From an uncultured Pelagibacteraceae bacterium (GTDB lineage Bacteria > Pseudomonadota > Alphaproteobacteria > Pelagibacterales > Pelagibacteraceae): 51,863 bases of DNA. The stretch spans positions 1 to 51,863 of the forward strand of contig CACPQV010000002.1 of the NCBI GenBank assembly GCA_902636165.1. The letters are read 5' to 3'. The notes under the pieces are model-generated. The model made no database searches. It was not told the DNA's origin and worked only from the letters and a program-made list of their open reading frames with translations. Shown here in pieces: positions 21,505 through 31,047 of this stretch. How positions within the stretch are numbered: the stretch's first letter is position 1; every line of letters begins with the position of its first letter. The position numbers and the translations under genes were made by a program.

Positions 21505-22206
21505 CTATTTTTTTTCCTCAGAGTCTAAAGTGCTACTTAACATTTCATCTATATTTGAATAAATATCATCTTTTTGAACATCTTGCTTTTCTTTATAGAA
21601 TTTACCAGTTCCAAAAATTGCATTATCTATATTTGCACTATCAATTAATCCAGCTGCCCCCAATTCATCTACAGTAGGTAAATCAGATAGCTTTTGTAAA
21701 TTAAAATGACTTAAAAAATCGTCAGTTGTTTTGTATAAGATAGGTTTACCTGGGACATCTTTTCTTCCTCCTGGCTTAACCCAATTTAACTCCATTAAAA
21801 TTTCTAAAGTATTAGTACCAAAAGCAACACCCCGAATTTCTTCTATTTCAGCTCTTGTTACAGGTTGATGATAAACTATAATTGCGAGAGTTTCTATAGC
21901 AGCTTTTGATAATTTTTTTTCAACAGTTTTTTCTTGAGTCATAAGATTTGATAAATTAGGTGATGTTCTAAAAGACCATTTTTTTGAAATACAAACTAAA
22001 TTTATTCCTCGATCTGAATATTCATTTTGTAATTTAACTAATATTTTTTCAACGTCAGTTTTTTTTGAAATTTTATTTTCAATAGTTTCAATATCTAAAG
22101 GTTCAGCCGCTGCAAAAACTATACCTTCAATCTCTTTTTCAATAGAAGATAGTTTTGTTGGAAAGTTAATAATATTATCTTTTTTTTTTATCTTTTTTTT
22201 TATCAT
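21505..22206 (-). CDS. scpB: Segregation and condensation protein B
   Basis: IEGIVFAAAEPL, KAAIETLAIIVYHQPVTRAEIEEIRGV. Confidence 0.95.
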   Translation of the reverse strand: MIKKKIKKKDNIINFPTKLSSIEKEIEGIVFAAAEPLDIETIENKISKKTDVEKILVKLQNEYSDRGINLVCISKKWSFRTSPNLSNLMTQEKTVEKKLSKAAIETLAIIVYHQPVTRAEIEEIRGVAFGTNTLEILMELNWVKPGGRKDVPGKPILYKTTDDFLSHFNLQKLSDLPTVDELGAAGLIDSANIDNAIFGTGKFYKEKQDVQKDDIYSNIDEMLSSTLDSEEKK

Positions 22207-22943
22207 TGTTTTTCTTTAATATAGATATCATCAAAAAGATTTTCTTGTTTTATTCTAAGATTACCCTCTTTAACTAATTCTAATGAGCCAGCTAGTACAC
22301 CGGCCCTCCCTGTACGTTTATATTTTGAGCCTTTTTTAAAATTTTTAGGTATTAAATCGTCTAATTTTTTCCAATTGGTGAGGCTACCAAAGAATTCTTT
22401 AATAGTTTTTATGCCTTCTTCTGTTGTGAATACTGGTAATTTAGGAATATTCATTTTTTGAAAATCTTTTGTCATTATTATTGTTGAATAAGTTTTAAGT
22501 AATTCAAATAAATTAATTTTATAGTCACTGTTATAGATTGGTTTAATGCCCGCTTTCATTCCTCTCGTTCTAATTTCTCTACCCAATCTTTTTCTTTTTA
22601 ACATTTGATCAGATAATAATCTTATTAATTCAAGTTTTTTAAGTTGAAGTTTTAATTTTTCTGCTACTTCTTGAACTTTAAAGTCTTCTTCAGGTGTACC
22701 TGGTAATAGTAATTTTGACTTTAAATAGGCTAGCCAAGTAGCCATTAATAAATATTCTGAGGCAATTTCTAAATTTAAATCTTTTTCTTTTGTTATAAAA
22801 TCATGAAATTGATCTGCTAATTTTGTGATTGAAATATCCTCTAAATTTACTTTTTGGGCTTTAGCTAAATCAAGAAGAACATCTAAAGGACCGTTATAAT
22901 TATCTACATTGACTTTGAATAACATAGAATCATTTTCAATCAT
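22203..22943 (-). CDS. scpA: Segregation and condensation protein A
   Basis: NYNGPLDVLLDLAKAQKVNLEDISI, YLLMATWLAYLKSKLLLP. Confidence 0.95.
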   Translation of the reverse strand: MIENDSMLFKVNVDNYNGPLDVLLDLAKAQKVNLEDISITKLADQFHDFITKEKDLNLEIASEYLLMATWLAYLKSKLLLPGTPEEDFKVQEVAEKLKLQLKKLELIRLLSDQMLKRKRLGREIRTRGMKAGIKPIYNSDYKINLFELLKTYSTIIMTKDFQKMNIPKLPVFTTEEGIKTIKEFFGSLTNWKKLDDLIPKNFKKGSKYKRTGRAGVLAGSLELVKEGNLRIKQENLFDDIYIKEKQ

Positions 22944-22952
22944 TCAAAGATA

Positions 22953-23900
22953 TTAACTTAAAATCTTATAAAATTGTGATGTTTTTTTTATTATAAATTT
23001 ATTAATTAAAGGTGAGTTTTTTCCAACAATTCTCATTTCTTTTAAATTTCCATTACAATGTAGAGCTATATTACAACCTGCATTAAACGTTTTGATTGTA
23101 TTTTCCTCTAAATTGCCTTTTAAACTTTTCATTGATAAATCATCAGAAATTAGAATATTTTTGAAACCAACTTTATTTCTTATTATTTGAATTAATTTCT
23201 TTGATTGAGTCACAGTATTTTCTTTATCAATTTTATAAAAAATAATATGTGCAGTCATAGCGAAAAAAGTTTTTTTATTTTTGAATGGAATAAAATCGTT
23301 TTTTTTTAAATATTTTAAATTTTTTTTTACTATTGGTGTAAAAAAATGACTATCGACTTTTGCTAATCCATGACCAGGTATGTGTTTCATTACAGTACCA
23401 ATTCCATTCTTGTGAAATAAATTTATACAAAAATCACCTATTTTTGATACTATTTTTGGATCTTTTGAGAATGATCTGTCGCCAATTATATTTGAACACC
23501 CTTTCATCCTTAAATCTAAGACAGGACTTGTATTAATATTTACACCTATTGAGTTTAGTAAATAAGATGTTTTATCAATAAAAAGACTATAATAAAATTT
23601 AAATTCACTATAATTTTTTTTATATTTTTTCCCAAAGAATTCAGATGTAAGATTATCAAATGAAATAAAGTTTTTTAGTCTATTTATGCGTCCTCCTTCT
23701 TGATCGATCAATATTGGATATTTTTTATCTTTAAAGATTTTTCTAATCTCTGTTGTCAATTTTTGAGTTTGTAAGATGTTCTTGATATTTCTTGAAAATA
23801 AAATAACTCCCCATGGTTTGAATTTTTTTAAAAAAATTTTCTCTTTTAAAGAAAGTTTGACGGATTTAATACCTACTACAAATGATCTACGATTATTCAT
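22953..23900 (-). CDS. nagZ: Beta-N-acetylhexosaminidase (NagZ family)
   Basis: LIDQEGGRINRL, KHIPGHGLAKVDSHFFTP, LISDDLSMKSL. Confidence 0.93.
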   Translation of the reverse strand: MNNRRSFVVGIKSVKLSLKEKIFLKKFKPWGVILFSRNIKNILQTQKLTTEIRKIFKDKKYPILIDQEGGRINRLKNFISFDNLTSEFFGKKYKKNYSEFKFYYSLFIDKTSYLLNSIGVNINTSPVLDLRMKGCSNIIGDRSFSKDPKIVSKIGDFCINLFHKNGIGTVMKHIPGHGLAKVDSHFFTPIVKKNLKYLKKNDFIPFKNKKTFFAMTAHIIFYKIDKENTVTQSKKLIQIIRNKVGFKNILISDDLSMKSLKGNLEENTIKTFNAGCNIALHCNGNLKEMRIVGKNSPLINKFIIKKTSQFYKILS

Positions 23901-24159
23901 TATTATTATCTAATAATTCCCAAAAGTTAAATTTTTTTCTTTTTTTGTTATTCGTTTGCTCAATATACTCTATGATATTTTTGGTATCGTCATCTAAAAC
24001 AGGAATTTTTTCACTGTATAAATTTAATCTTTCTTCAATATTATTTAAAGATCTAAATGATTTCTTTTTATTTATATCTGAAAAATAGTATTTCAAAGTA
24101 AAAAAAATAAAGAGAAAGATTGCAACAATAAATATAAGATTTTTGACTTCTTTTAACAT
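23893..24159 (-). CDS. Small single-TM protein of unknown function between argS and nagZ
   Basis: 88-aa ORF with N-terminal TM helix, 1-bp overlap with argS and 8-bp overlap with nagZ; occupies the position where many alphaproteobacteria carry a SPOR-domain protein. Confidence 0.75.
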   Translation of the reverse strand: MLKEVKNLIFIVAIFLFIFFTLKYYFSDINKKKSFRSLNNIEERLNLYSEKIPVLDDDTKNIIEYIEQTNNKKRKKFNFWELLDNNNE

Positions 24160-25889
24160 TACATTTTTTCAGGAACACTTACGCCAACTATATTCATTCC
24201 AGATTTAATTACATTAGAAATGACTTTTAAAAAGATTAATTTATCATCTGTAATTTTGTTATCATTATTAATAAATCTTTTTTCTGGATTATCTTTTCCT
24301 AAATTCCAATATGAATGAAATAAAGCAGCTAATTCAAATAAATATGTTGGAATCCTATGTGGCTCGAGTTTGTTGGTTGATGACTCAATACATTTAGGCC
24401 ATTCAGCAATTTTTTTAATCACTTTTATTTCATCGCTGGTATACTCAAATTCAAAATTTTTTATATCCACATCATTAATCAAATCCATCTCTAAATGTCT
24501 AAAAACAGATGCAATTCTAGCATAACAATATTGAACATAGTAAAGTGGATTTTCTTTAGATTTTTCTACAACATTATCAAAATCAAAATCTAATTCTGCA
24601 TCACTACTTCTATTTAACATGATAAATCTTGTTGCATCTTTTCCTACCTCACTTATTAAATCATCAACTGTTATATAGTCTCCTTTTCTTTTAGACATTT
24701 TAAAAGGTTTTTTATTTTTAATAAGTTTTACTAATTGACTAACTTTACAAATAAGTTTCCTTTTTGATTTTGACAAAGCCTCGACGGAAGATGAAATCCT
24801 TTTTATATAACCAGCATGATCTGCCCCTAAAATATTTATCAAATAATCAAAATTTCTATCTAATTTATTTTTATGGTAAGCAACATCACTAGCAAAGTAT
24901 GTCCAGGTTCCATCCGATTTTTGTAATGCTCTATCTTTGTCATCACCAAAATCTGTTGACTTAAACAATAACTGTTCTCTCTCGATCCAGTTATTATCAT
25001 CCTCACTAGCCGGGGCTTTAATCTTGCCCTTATAAACAAATTTATTTTTTTGAAGATATTCTATTACTTTTTCTACTTCTTGATTTTGAACCAATCGTTT
25101 CTCACTCACAAAATTATCGTGGTTTATTCCTAGACTATTAAGATTTTTTTTAATTAATCCAAGTGCCTCTTCTATTGCGAGACTAGTTAATTTTTCTGAA
25201 ATATCATCAAAATTACTAAATTCAATTTCTTTATTTGATAAAATAATATTTTTAGCAAAATCTTTTAAATATTCTCCTGGATATAGATCTTCATTCTTAG
25301 GAAAGGTCTCTTTAAATTTTATTTCCCTTATTCTAAAAAAAACAGATTTAGTGAAATTTACTATCTGGTTACCATAATCGTTTACATAATATTCTCTTGT
25401 AACCTTATGATTATTAAACAGCAAAATATTTGCAATAACATCCCCTAATATTGCTCCTCTACAATGACCAACATGTAACGGACCTGTTGGATTAGCTGAA
25501 ACAAATTCAATAAGATAATTTTTTTTCTGTTTTTTTAAATTTTTTCCAAAATTTTTTGAATTTTTTTTAATTTCTTGAATGAAATTGGTCCAAAAAATTG
25601 GTTTTAATTTTATATTTATAAATCCAGGTTTTACGACCGATATATTTTCTATAAATGGGTCATTATTTTTTAATCTATCAATTATAATTTCTGCTAAATC
25701 CATTGGTGATTTTTTATTTATTTTTGATAAAACCATCCCCACATTTGACGAAATATCACAATTAAATTTTTCAGGAGGTATTTCAGTATTTATCCCATCT
25801 AATGAATCTGGCAATTTAACTAAACCTTCTTTTGATAAATCTATCAGAGACTTTTTTATATTATCTAAATATATATCGAAAATGTTCAT
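24159..25889 (-). CDS. argS: Arginyl-tRNA synthetase
   Basis: EFVSANPTGPLHVGHCRGAILGD, KMSKRKGDYITVDDLI. Confidence 0.98.
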   Translation of the reverse strand: MNIFDIYLDNIKKSLIDLSKEGLVKLPDSLDGINTEIPPEKFNCDISSNVGMVLSKINKKSPMDLAEIIIDRLKNNDPFIENISVVKPGFINIKLKPIFWTNFIQEIKKNSKNFGKNLKKQKKNYLIEFVSANPTGPLHVGHCRGAILGDVIANILLFNNHKVTREYYVNDYGNQIVNFTKSVFFRIREIKFKETFPKNEDLYPGEYLKDFAKNIILSNKEIEFSNFDDISEKLTSLAIEEALGLIKKNLNSLGINHDNFVSEKRLVQNQEVEKVIEYLQKNKFVYKGKIKAPASEDDNNWIEREQLLFKSTDFGDDKDRALQKSDGTWTYFASDVAYHKNKLDRNFDYLINILGADHAGYIKRISSSVEALSKSKRKLICKVSQLVKLIKNKKPFKMSKRKGDYITVDDLISEVGKDATRFIMLNRSSDAELDFDFDNVVEKSKENPLYYVQYCYARIASVFRHLEMDLINDVDIKNFEFEYTSDEIKVIKKIAEWPKCIESSTNKLEPHRIPTYLFELAALFHSYWNLGKDNPEKRFINNDNKITDDKLIFLKVISNVIKSGMNIVGVSVPEKM

Positions 25890-27004
25890 TTTATATTGTT
25901 ATAAAGATTTATAGCGTATCTATCGGTCATTCCAGATATAAAATCTGATATTGCTCTATATTTGTTTTTAGAAAACTCATCTTTCGAGAGAAATTTTTTT
26001 GGATTTTTGCTTATTTTTTTAAATAAATTTTCTATAATAATTTTACCATTATTATTTTTGGATACAACATTTTCATTATTGTACATTTTTGATCTTAAAA
26101 AAAATTTAATTTCTTTTTCAGAATCTTTAATTTTATCAGAAAAATTAACCATTAGAAAATCTGCTTTAACTACATCTTTTAAAGTTTTAATTTTATTTTT
26201 TTTCAAATTTCTTAAAGTATTTTTAATTAAATCTTTAATCATCAAATTAATTGAGTCTCTAATGATCTGATAGACTACAATTTTATAGTTTTTTTTATTA
26301 ATCTTTTTTTTATATTTTCTGTAAATATCTTTAAAAAAATTTATTTCAACTAACTCCTCTAGTTTAAATAAATTTGCATTTATTCCATCTTGTATATCAT
26401 GATTATTATAAGCAATATCATCTGAAATTGCTGCGATTTGAGCTTCAAGTGATGGATATGTATTAAAATTAATCATATTTCTGAACTTTTTAATCCCAAT
26501 TAAATCATCTACTAAATCTAAGTTATAAACTGGTCCATTATGTTTTAATAAACCCTCTAACGTTTCGATTGTAAGATTTAGACCATTAAATTTTAAATAT
26601 TTATTTTCCAAGAACATAACTATTCTTAATGTCTGTAAATTATGATCAAAGCCTCCATATTTGCTCATACAAATATTTAATACTTCTTCACCTGCATGAC
26701 CAAAAGGTGTGTGGCCTAAATCGTGAGCGAGACTTAATGTTTCAGCTAAATCCTCATTCAAATTAAGATAATGCGCTATAGATCTTGCTATTTGAGCAAC
26801 TTCCATTGAATGAGTTATTCTGGTTCTATAATGATCACCCTCAGTATTAACAAATACCTGGGTTTTATGTTTCAACCTTCTAAAGGAGGCGCTGTGAATT
26901 ATCCGATCTCTATCTCTTTGAAATGGGGATCTATATTTTGATGAAGATTCCCTATATATCCTTCCTTTACTTTTGAATAGACCTATCTTTGAGTATATTT
27001 TCAT
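25886..27004 (-). CDS. dgt: Deoxyguanosinetriphosphate triphosphohydrolase-like protein
   Basis: HD-domain motifs RTRITHSMEVAQIARSIA, LAHDLGHTPFGHAGEEVL. Confidence 0.95.
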   Translation of the reverse strand: MKIYSKIGLFKSKGRIYRESSSKYRSPFQRDRDRIIHSASFRRLKHKTQVFVNTEGDHYRTRITHSMEVAQIARSIAHYLNLNEDLAETLSLAHDLGHTPFGHAGEEVLNICMSKYGGFDHNLQTLRIVMFLENKYLKFNGLNLTIETLEGLLKHNGPVYNLDLVDDLIGIKKFRNMINFNTYPSLEAQIAAISDDIAYNNHDIQDGINANLFKLEELVEINFFKDIYRKYKKKINKKNYKIVVYQIIRDSINLMIKDLIKNTLRNLKKNKIKTLKDVVKADFLMVNFSDKIKDSEKEIKFFLRSKMYNNENVVSKNNNGKIIIENLFKKISKNPKKFLSKDEFSKNKYRAISDFISGMTDRYAINLYNNIK

Positions 27005-27054
27005 TCTTTAAATTAAAATATTAAGTATTATATTAGTAATACCAGTGATCAATT

Positions 27055-27372
27055 ATGATTAAAGAAATTAAATTTACTGATAAAGCACTAAAACAGATCA
27101 ATGTCTTATTGTCTAAAAAAGATAAAGGGTCTTTTTTTAGAATCGCTATCAAAGGTGGTGGATGTTCAGGTTTTCAATACGAATTTACTTTTGATAAAGA
27201 AAAAGGTTCAGATGATTTAAACTTTGAAAATATACTAATCGATAAAACTTCTGCTGATCTTTTAAAAGGATCTGAAGTTGACTATGTTTCAGAACTAATA
27301 GGTGAACAATTTAAAATTACAAACCCACAAACAAAATCTTCTTGTGGTTGTGGTGTTTCATTTTCTATTTAA
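27055..27372 (+). CDS. erpA: Iron-sulfur cluster assembly/insertion protein (IscA/ErpA family)
   Basis: KGGGCSGFQYEFTFD and SSCGCGVSFSI cysteine motifs. Confidence 0.92.
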   Translation: MIKEIKFTDKALKQINVLLSKKDKGSFFRIAIKGGGCSGFQYEFTFDKEKGSDDLNFENILIDKTSADLLKGSEVDYVSELIGEQFKITNPQTKSSCGCGVSFSI

Positions 27373-28148
27373 TGATTATCTCATCATGGAATGTAAATTC
27401 GGTTCGAGCTCGAATTGAAAATATTAAAAGTTATCTTCTAAAATATAAGCCTAATATTGTTATGATGCAGGAGATTAAGACTGAAGATACAAGTTTTCCT
27501 TATGATGACTTTTCGTCTATGGATTATGAAAGCCATGTATTTGGTCAAAAAAGTTACAATGGTGTAGCAATTATTTCTAGGGGAAAACTAAAGAATATTA
27601 GAACAGATTTAATTAAAGATAAATTAAAACAATCTAGAATAATATCCGCTGAGCTTGAATATAAGAAAAAAAATATTCAATTAATTAATATTTATACACC
27701 TAATGGTAATCCTGTGGATACTGAAAAATATGATTATAAAAAAAAATGGCTTAACGACTTAATTAAGCAATTAAAAACTTTGAGTAAAAAAAATCCTAAT
27801 ATCATTCTTGCTGGTGATTTTAATATTATTCCAGCCGCTGAAGATGTTTATAATTCCAAAAGCTTTGAAGATGATGCTCTATTTAGATTAGAAATAAGAA
27901 AAAAATTAAGAGAAATGATCAATCTTGGTTTTAACGATGTTTATAGACATTTTTATGAGACTAAAGAAGGATATACATATTGGGATTATATGAGAGGTGC
28001 TTGGCAAAAAAACAATGGTATGAGAATAGATCACTTTCTAGTCTCTAATTCTCTAATTGATCAAATCAAAAGTATAAATATAAATAAAGATCCAAGAGGT
28101 CGAGAAAAGCCATCAGACCATACTCCAATAGAGATCACTTTAACTTAA
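27372..28148 (+). CDS. xthA: Exodeoxyribonuclease III
   Basis: SWNVNSVRARIENI, MMQEIKTED, LAGDFNIIPAAEDVY, RIDHFLVS, PSDHTPI. ATG at 27372 overlaps the erpA stop (TAATG); the 27342 start lies inside erpA. Confidence 0.96.
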   Translation: MIISSWNVNSVRARIENIKSYLLKYKPNIVMMQEIKTEDTSFPYDDFSSMDYESHVFGQKSYNGVAIISRGKLKNIRTDLIKDKLKQSRIISAELEYKKKNIQLINIYTPNGNPVDTEKYDYKKKWLNDLIKQLKTLSKKNPNIILAGDFNIIPAAEDVYNSKSFEDDALFRLEIRKKLREMINLGFNDVYRHFYETKEGYTYWDYMRGAWQKNNGMRIDHFLVSNSLIDQIKSININKDPRGREKPSDHTPIEITLT

Positions 28149-29138
28149 AGACTTTATTTTATTAACTAACTCCTCGTTAATATTACGAGGCCCTTTATCA
28201 AGTCTATTTTTATGTCTTCTTTCACCAGGAAGTCTAACGCCATCAAAAGATTTCATTTTATTAAAAAATTCGTCAGCATGTTTTTGCCAATTTGTGTGTG
28301 AAGTTTTGTCAGGTGAAATTGCAATAATAAATTCTCCACCACTAGGTGGTCCTCCATCATTATTATCTTTTTCGGCTGTTTCAAAACTAAAATTATCACC
28401 AACTAAAGCACCAGCCATTAACTCAACCATCATTGCTATTGCAGAACCTTTGTATCCACCAAAAGGAAGTAGCACACCACCATCAGCTATTGCTCCTGGA
28501 TCAGTTGTTTCTTTTCCATCTTTAGTTAAACCAGTTCCAAGTGGAACTTTATGCCCTTCTCTTTTTGCAACTTGAACTTCACCCATGGCCATTGATGCAG
28601 TTGCCATATCGTAAACTACAGGAGTTTTTCCTGGTCGTGGCCATGCAAAAGAAATTGGATTTGTTCCAAACAAGGGTTTGATAGCTCCAGCGGGTGCTAC
28701 AGCAGGCTTGTAGGATGTACATGCAAAAGCAACTAAGCCTTCTTCTGCTAATTTTTCTGTTTCAGGCCACATAGCAGCCATATGATGAGAATTATTTATT
28801 GCGAGTACAGCGACTCCATTTTCTTTTGCTGCTTTTGCTAATTCTGGCAAACCCTTATTTAAAACAACAGGTGCCAAACAATTATTACCTTGAACTTTAA
28901 TTACTGATGAGGAAATCTTTTTTATCTCTGGTTTACCTTTACCATTAATCTTTCCACTTTTTAAACCACTCACATATGCAGGTAACCTAAATAACCCGTG
29001 AGATAAAGATCCATCTCTTTCAGCATTTCTTATTAAATCAGAGAGAATAGATGCTGTTTCATCATCACAGCCATTAGCTAGTAAAGTCTTTTTAGCTAAA
29101 TCAAAAATTTCGTCTAATGTGAGGGAAACGGTACTCAT
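28140..29138 (-). CDS. Ldh2/malate-L-lactate dehydrogenase family oxidoreductase
   Basis: NAERDGSLSHGLFRLPAYV, NNSHHMAAMWPETEKLAEEGLVAFACTS, FGTNPISFAWPRP, PFGGYKGSAIAMMVELMAGAL. Confidence 0.92.
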   Translation of the reverse strand: MSTVSLTLDEIFDLAKKTLLANGCDDETASILSDLIRNAERDGSLSHGLFRLPAYVSGLKSGKINGKGKPEIKKISSSVIKVQGNNCLAPVVLNKGLPELAKAAKENGVAVLAINNSHHMAAMWPETEKLAEEGLVAFACTSYKPAVAPAGAIKPLFGTNPISFAWPRPGKTPVVYDMATASMAMGEVQVAKREGHKVPLGTGLTKDGKETTDPGAIADGGVLLPFGGYKGSAIAMMVELMAGALVGDNFSFETAEKDNNDGGPPSGGEFIIAISPDKTSHTNWQKHADEFFNKMKSFDGVRLPGERRHKNRLDKGPRNINEELVNKIKSLS

Positions 29139-29180
29139 CCCAATATTAGATATTATTAATGGTTAAAGATCAATTTTTAT

Positions 29181-30230
29181 TTAACAGCCTTTAAAAGATT
29201 TAGACATATTGCCAATTAAATCGAAGTATAGATCTTTGCCAGGGTTAAGTGTTGCCCCTAATGGATCAATTACGCCTGTTGCAACGTTAGTATCTTTTGC
29301 TACAGCCTTAATAATATCAGGGTTAAACTGTGGCTCTGAAAATATACAGCTTACTTTATCATGCTCAATTACTTCTCTAATTTCAGCCAATTGCTCAGCA
29401 CCGGGCATAACATCTGTATTTACTGTAAATGCGCCTAAAATATTAACACCAAATCTCTCTTCAAAATATTGATACGCATCATGGAATACTATTGATTTAA
29501 AATCTTTATTTAATTCAGATTTAACTTTGTTAGTTAATTTATCTAAATCTTTATGTGCTTTTTTTAAATTTTCTTTATATTTGGCAGTATTTTTTGGATC
29601 ATTCTCAATCAAGTGCTCTGCCATTTCGCTTAAAATAACTTTTGCATTCATCGGATCTAACCAAATGTGCGGATCGTACTCACCATGAGCATGTCCTTCA
29701 TGTCCATGGCCGTGATCATCATGGTCGTCTTCTTTATGACCTTCTTTGTCATGATCATGTTCTTTCTCTTTTTTATCATGATCGTGGTCATCATGATCGT
29801 CTTCTTTTTTAGCATGATCATCATGATCATCCTCTTTATGACCATGATCGTCATGACCTTCAAAAATATTTCTTTCTCTAAACTTAAGTTTGGTTATCCC
29901 TTTAATTTCCATTAATTCAATTTTTTCAGCTTTTTTTGCAATAGATTTTAATGGTTTTTCTAAAAAACTTTCTATGTCTTCACCTACCCAAAAAATAATA
30001 TCTGCATTTTGGATCATTTTTGCATGCGATGGTTTAAGTGCAAATCCATGAGGTGATGCGTAGCCATCAACTATTAAATCTGGTTTACCAATACCGTCCA
30101 TCAAATAGCTTGCGAGTGAATGAATTGGTTTTATTGATGCTACTATCTTAATTTCAGCATTAACAGGTGAAAAAATTGTTAGGAATGATAAAAGTGATAT
30201 TAATAATGGGATTTTTTTAATAGTTTTCAT
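29181..30230 (-). CDS. znuA: Zinc ABC transporter substrate-binding protein ZnuA
   Basis: Metal-binding SBP (IVASIKPIHSLASYLMDGIG, EYDPHIWLDPMNAK, FSEPQFNPDIIK) with a very His/Asp-rich loop; divergent from znuC. Confidence 0.96.
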   Translation of the reverse strand: MKTIKKIPLLISLLSFLTIFSPVNAEIKIVASIKPIHSLASYLMDGIGKPDLIVDGYASPHGFALKPSHAKMIQNADIIFWVGEDIESFLEKPLKSIAKKAEKIELMEIKGITKLKFRERNIFEGHDDHGHKEDDHDDHAKKEDDHDDHDHDKKEKEHDHDKEGHKEDDHDDHGHGHEGHAHGEYDPHIWLDPMNAKVILSEMAEHLIENDPKNTAKYKENLKKAHKDLDKLTNKVKSELNKDFKSIVFHDAYQYFEERFGVNILGAFTVNTDVMPGAEQLAEIREVIEHDKVSCIFSEPQFNPDIIKAVAKDTNVATGVIDPLGATLNPGKDLYFDLIGNMSKSFKGC

Positions 30231-30247
30231 AGTTTAATTTTTTAAGT

Positions 30248-30262
30248 TGTTATAATATAACA
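30248..30262. promoter_or_regulatory. Zur box 1 (TGTTATAATATAACA)
   Basis: Palindrome with core GTTATAATATAAC, matching the GTTATANTATAAC core of the published gammaproteobacterial Zur consensus; lies in the 70-bp znuA/znuC divergent region and a zur-like gene is in the same locus. Confidence 0.85.
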
Positions 30263-30266
30263 CTAT

Positions 30267-30279
30267 GTAATAATATAAC
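30267..30279. promoter_or_regulatory. Zur box 2 (GTAATAATATAAC)
   Basis: One mismatch from box 1, centre-to-centre spacing 18 bp, same divergent intergenic region. Confidence 0.72.
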
Positions 30280-30300
30280 GTTTATAAGTCAAGTGATATA

Positions 30301-31047
30301 ATGAATGCTAATCAAAATATATTGGTCAAATTAAAAGACGCTGGTTTTAAAATAAACGATAAATGGCTCGTTCAAGGCGTTTCCCTTCAAGTTGAAAAAG
30401 GTAAAATAGTTACTTTAATAGGACCTAATGGATCAGGAAAAAGTACAACGGCTAAAATTGCTTTAGGAATTTATAAAAAAATTGAGGGAGAAGTAGAAAA
30501 ATACACAAATAAAATTGGTTATGTTCCACAAAAAATTTCAATTGATTGGACTTTACCACTTAGGGTCAATGATTTTATGGTATTAACTGAAAGTTTAAAA
30601 AATGAAATAATTGATGAGGCACTATCATTAACTGGCGTTATTCATTTAAAAGATAAAAATTTAGGTGATTTATCAGGTGGTGAATTTCAAAGAGTACTGC
30701 TAGCAAGAGCTATTTCAAAAAAACCAGAATTGTTAGTTCTTGATGAGCCAGTTCAAGGTGTAGATTTTACAGGTGAGATAGCTTTATATGAACTTATAAA
30801 GAAAATTTCTGATGAATTGAATTGTGGTATCTTATTAATTTCTCATGATTTACATACTGTAATGAGTGCTACAGACCATGTTGTTTGCTTAAATGGTCAT
30901 GTATGCTGCTCAGGGACACCCATGGATGTCGCAAAAAATAATGAATATAAGGCTTTGTTTGGTGAACAAGCTTCACAGATATTATCAAGATATGAACATA
31001 GACATGATCATATTCATACTGATGAGGGTAAAATTAAGAAAAATTAA
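30301..31047 (+). CDS. znuC: Zinc ABC transporter ATP-binding protein ZnuC
   Basis: TLIGPNGSGKSTTAK, LSGGEFQRVLLARAIS, LLVLDEPVQGVD; next to znuB and znuA. Confidence 0.96.
   Translation: MNANQNILVKLKDAGFKINDKWLVQGVSLQVEKGKIVTLIGPNGSGKSTTAKIALGIYKKIEGEVEKYTNKIGYVPQKISIDWTLPLRVNDFMVLTESLKNEIIDEALSLTGVIHLKDKNLGDLSGGEFQRVLLARAISKKPELLVLDEPVQGVDFTGEIALYELIKKISDELNCGILLISHDLHTVMSATDHVVCLNGHVCCSGTPMDVAKNNEYKALFGEQASQILSRYEHRHDHIHTDEGKIKKN

Noticed and set aside
23882-26270. ORFs 23882-24088, 25579-25914 and 25962-26270
   Set aside because: Antisense to the small TM gene, argS and dgt; low-complexity Phe/Leu-rich products of AT-rich sequence.
27342-27371. Upstream start of the xthA ORF (MWLWCFIFYL...)
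   Set aside because: Lies inside erpA; the exonuclease III family N-terminus begins at the ATG at 27372.
29657-29863. GATCATGAT repeat tract considered as a CRISPR or satellite array
   Set aside because: Irregular units in frame with the His/Asp-rich ZnuA loop and no spacers; it is coding repetition.
28294-29915. ORFs 28294-28575, 29209-29472, 29657-29863 and 29667-29915
   Set aside because: Antisense or frame-shifted readings of the Ldh2-family gene and znuA; the Met/Ile/Lys-rich peptides simply reflect the GATCATGAT repeats.
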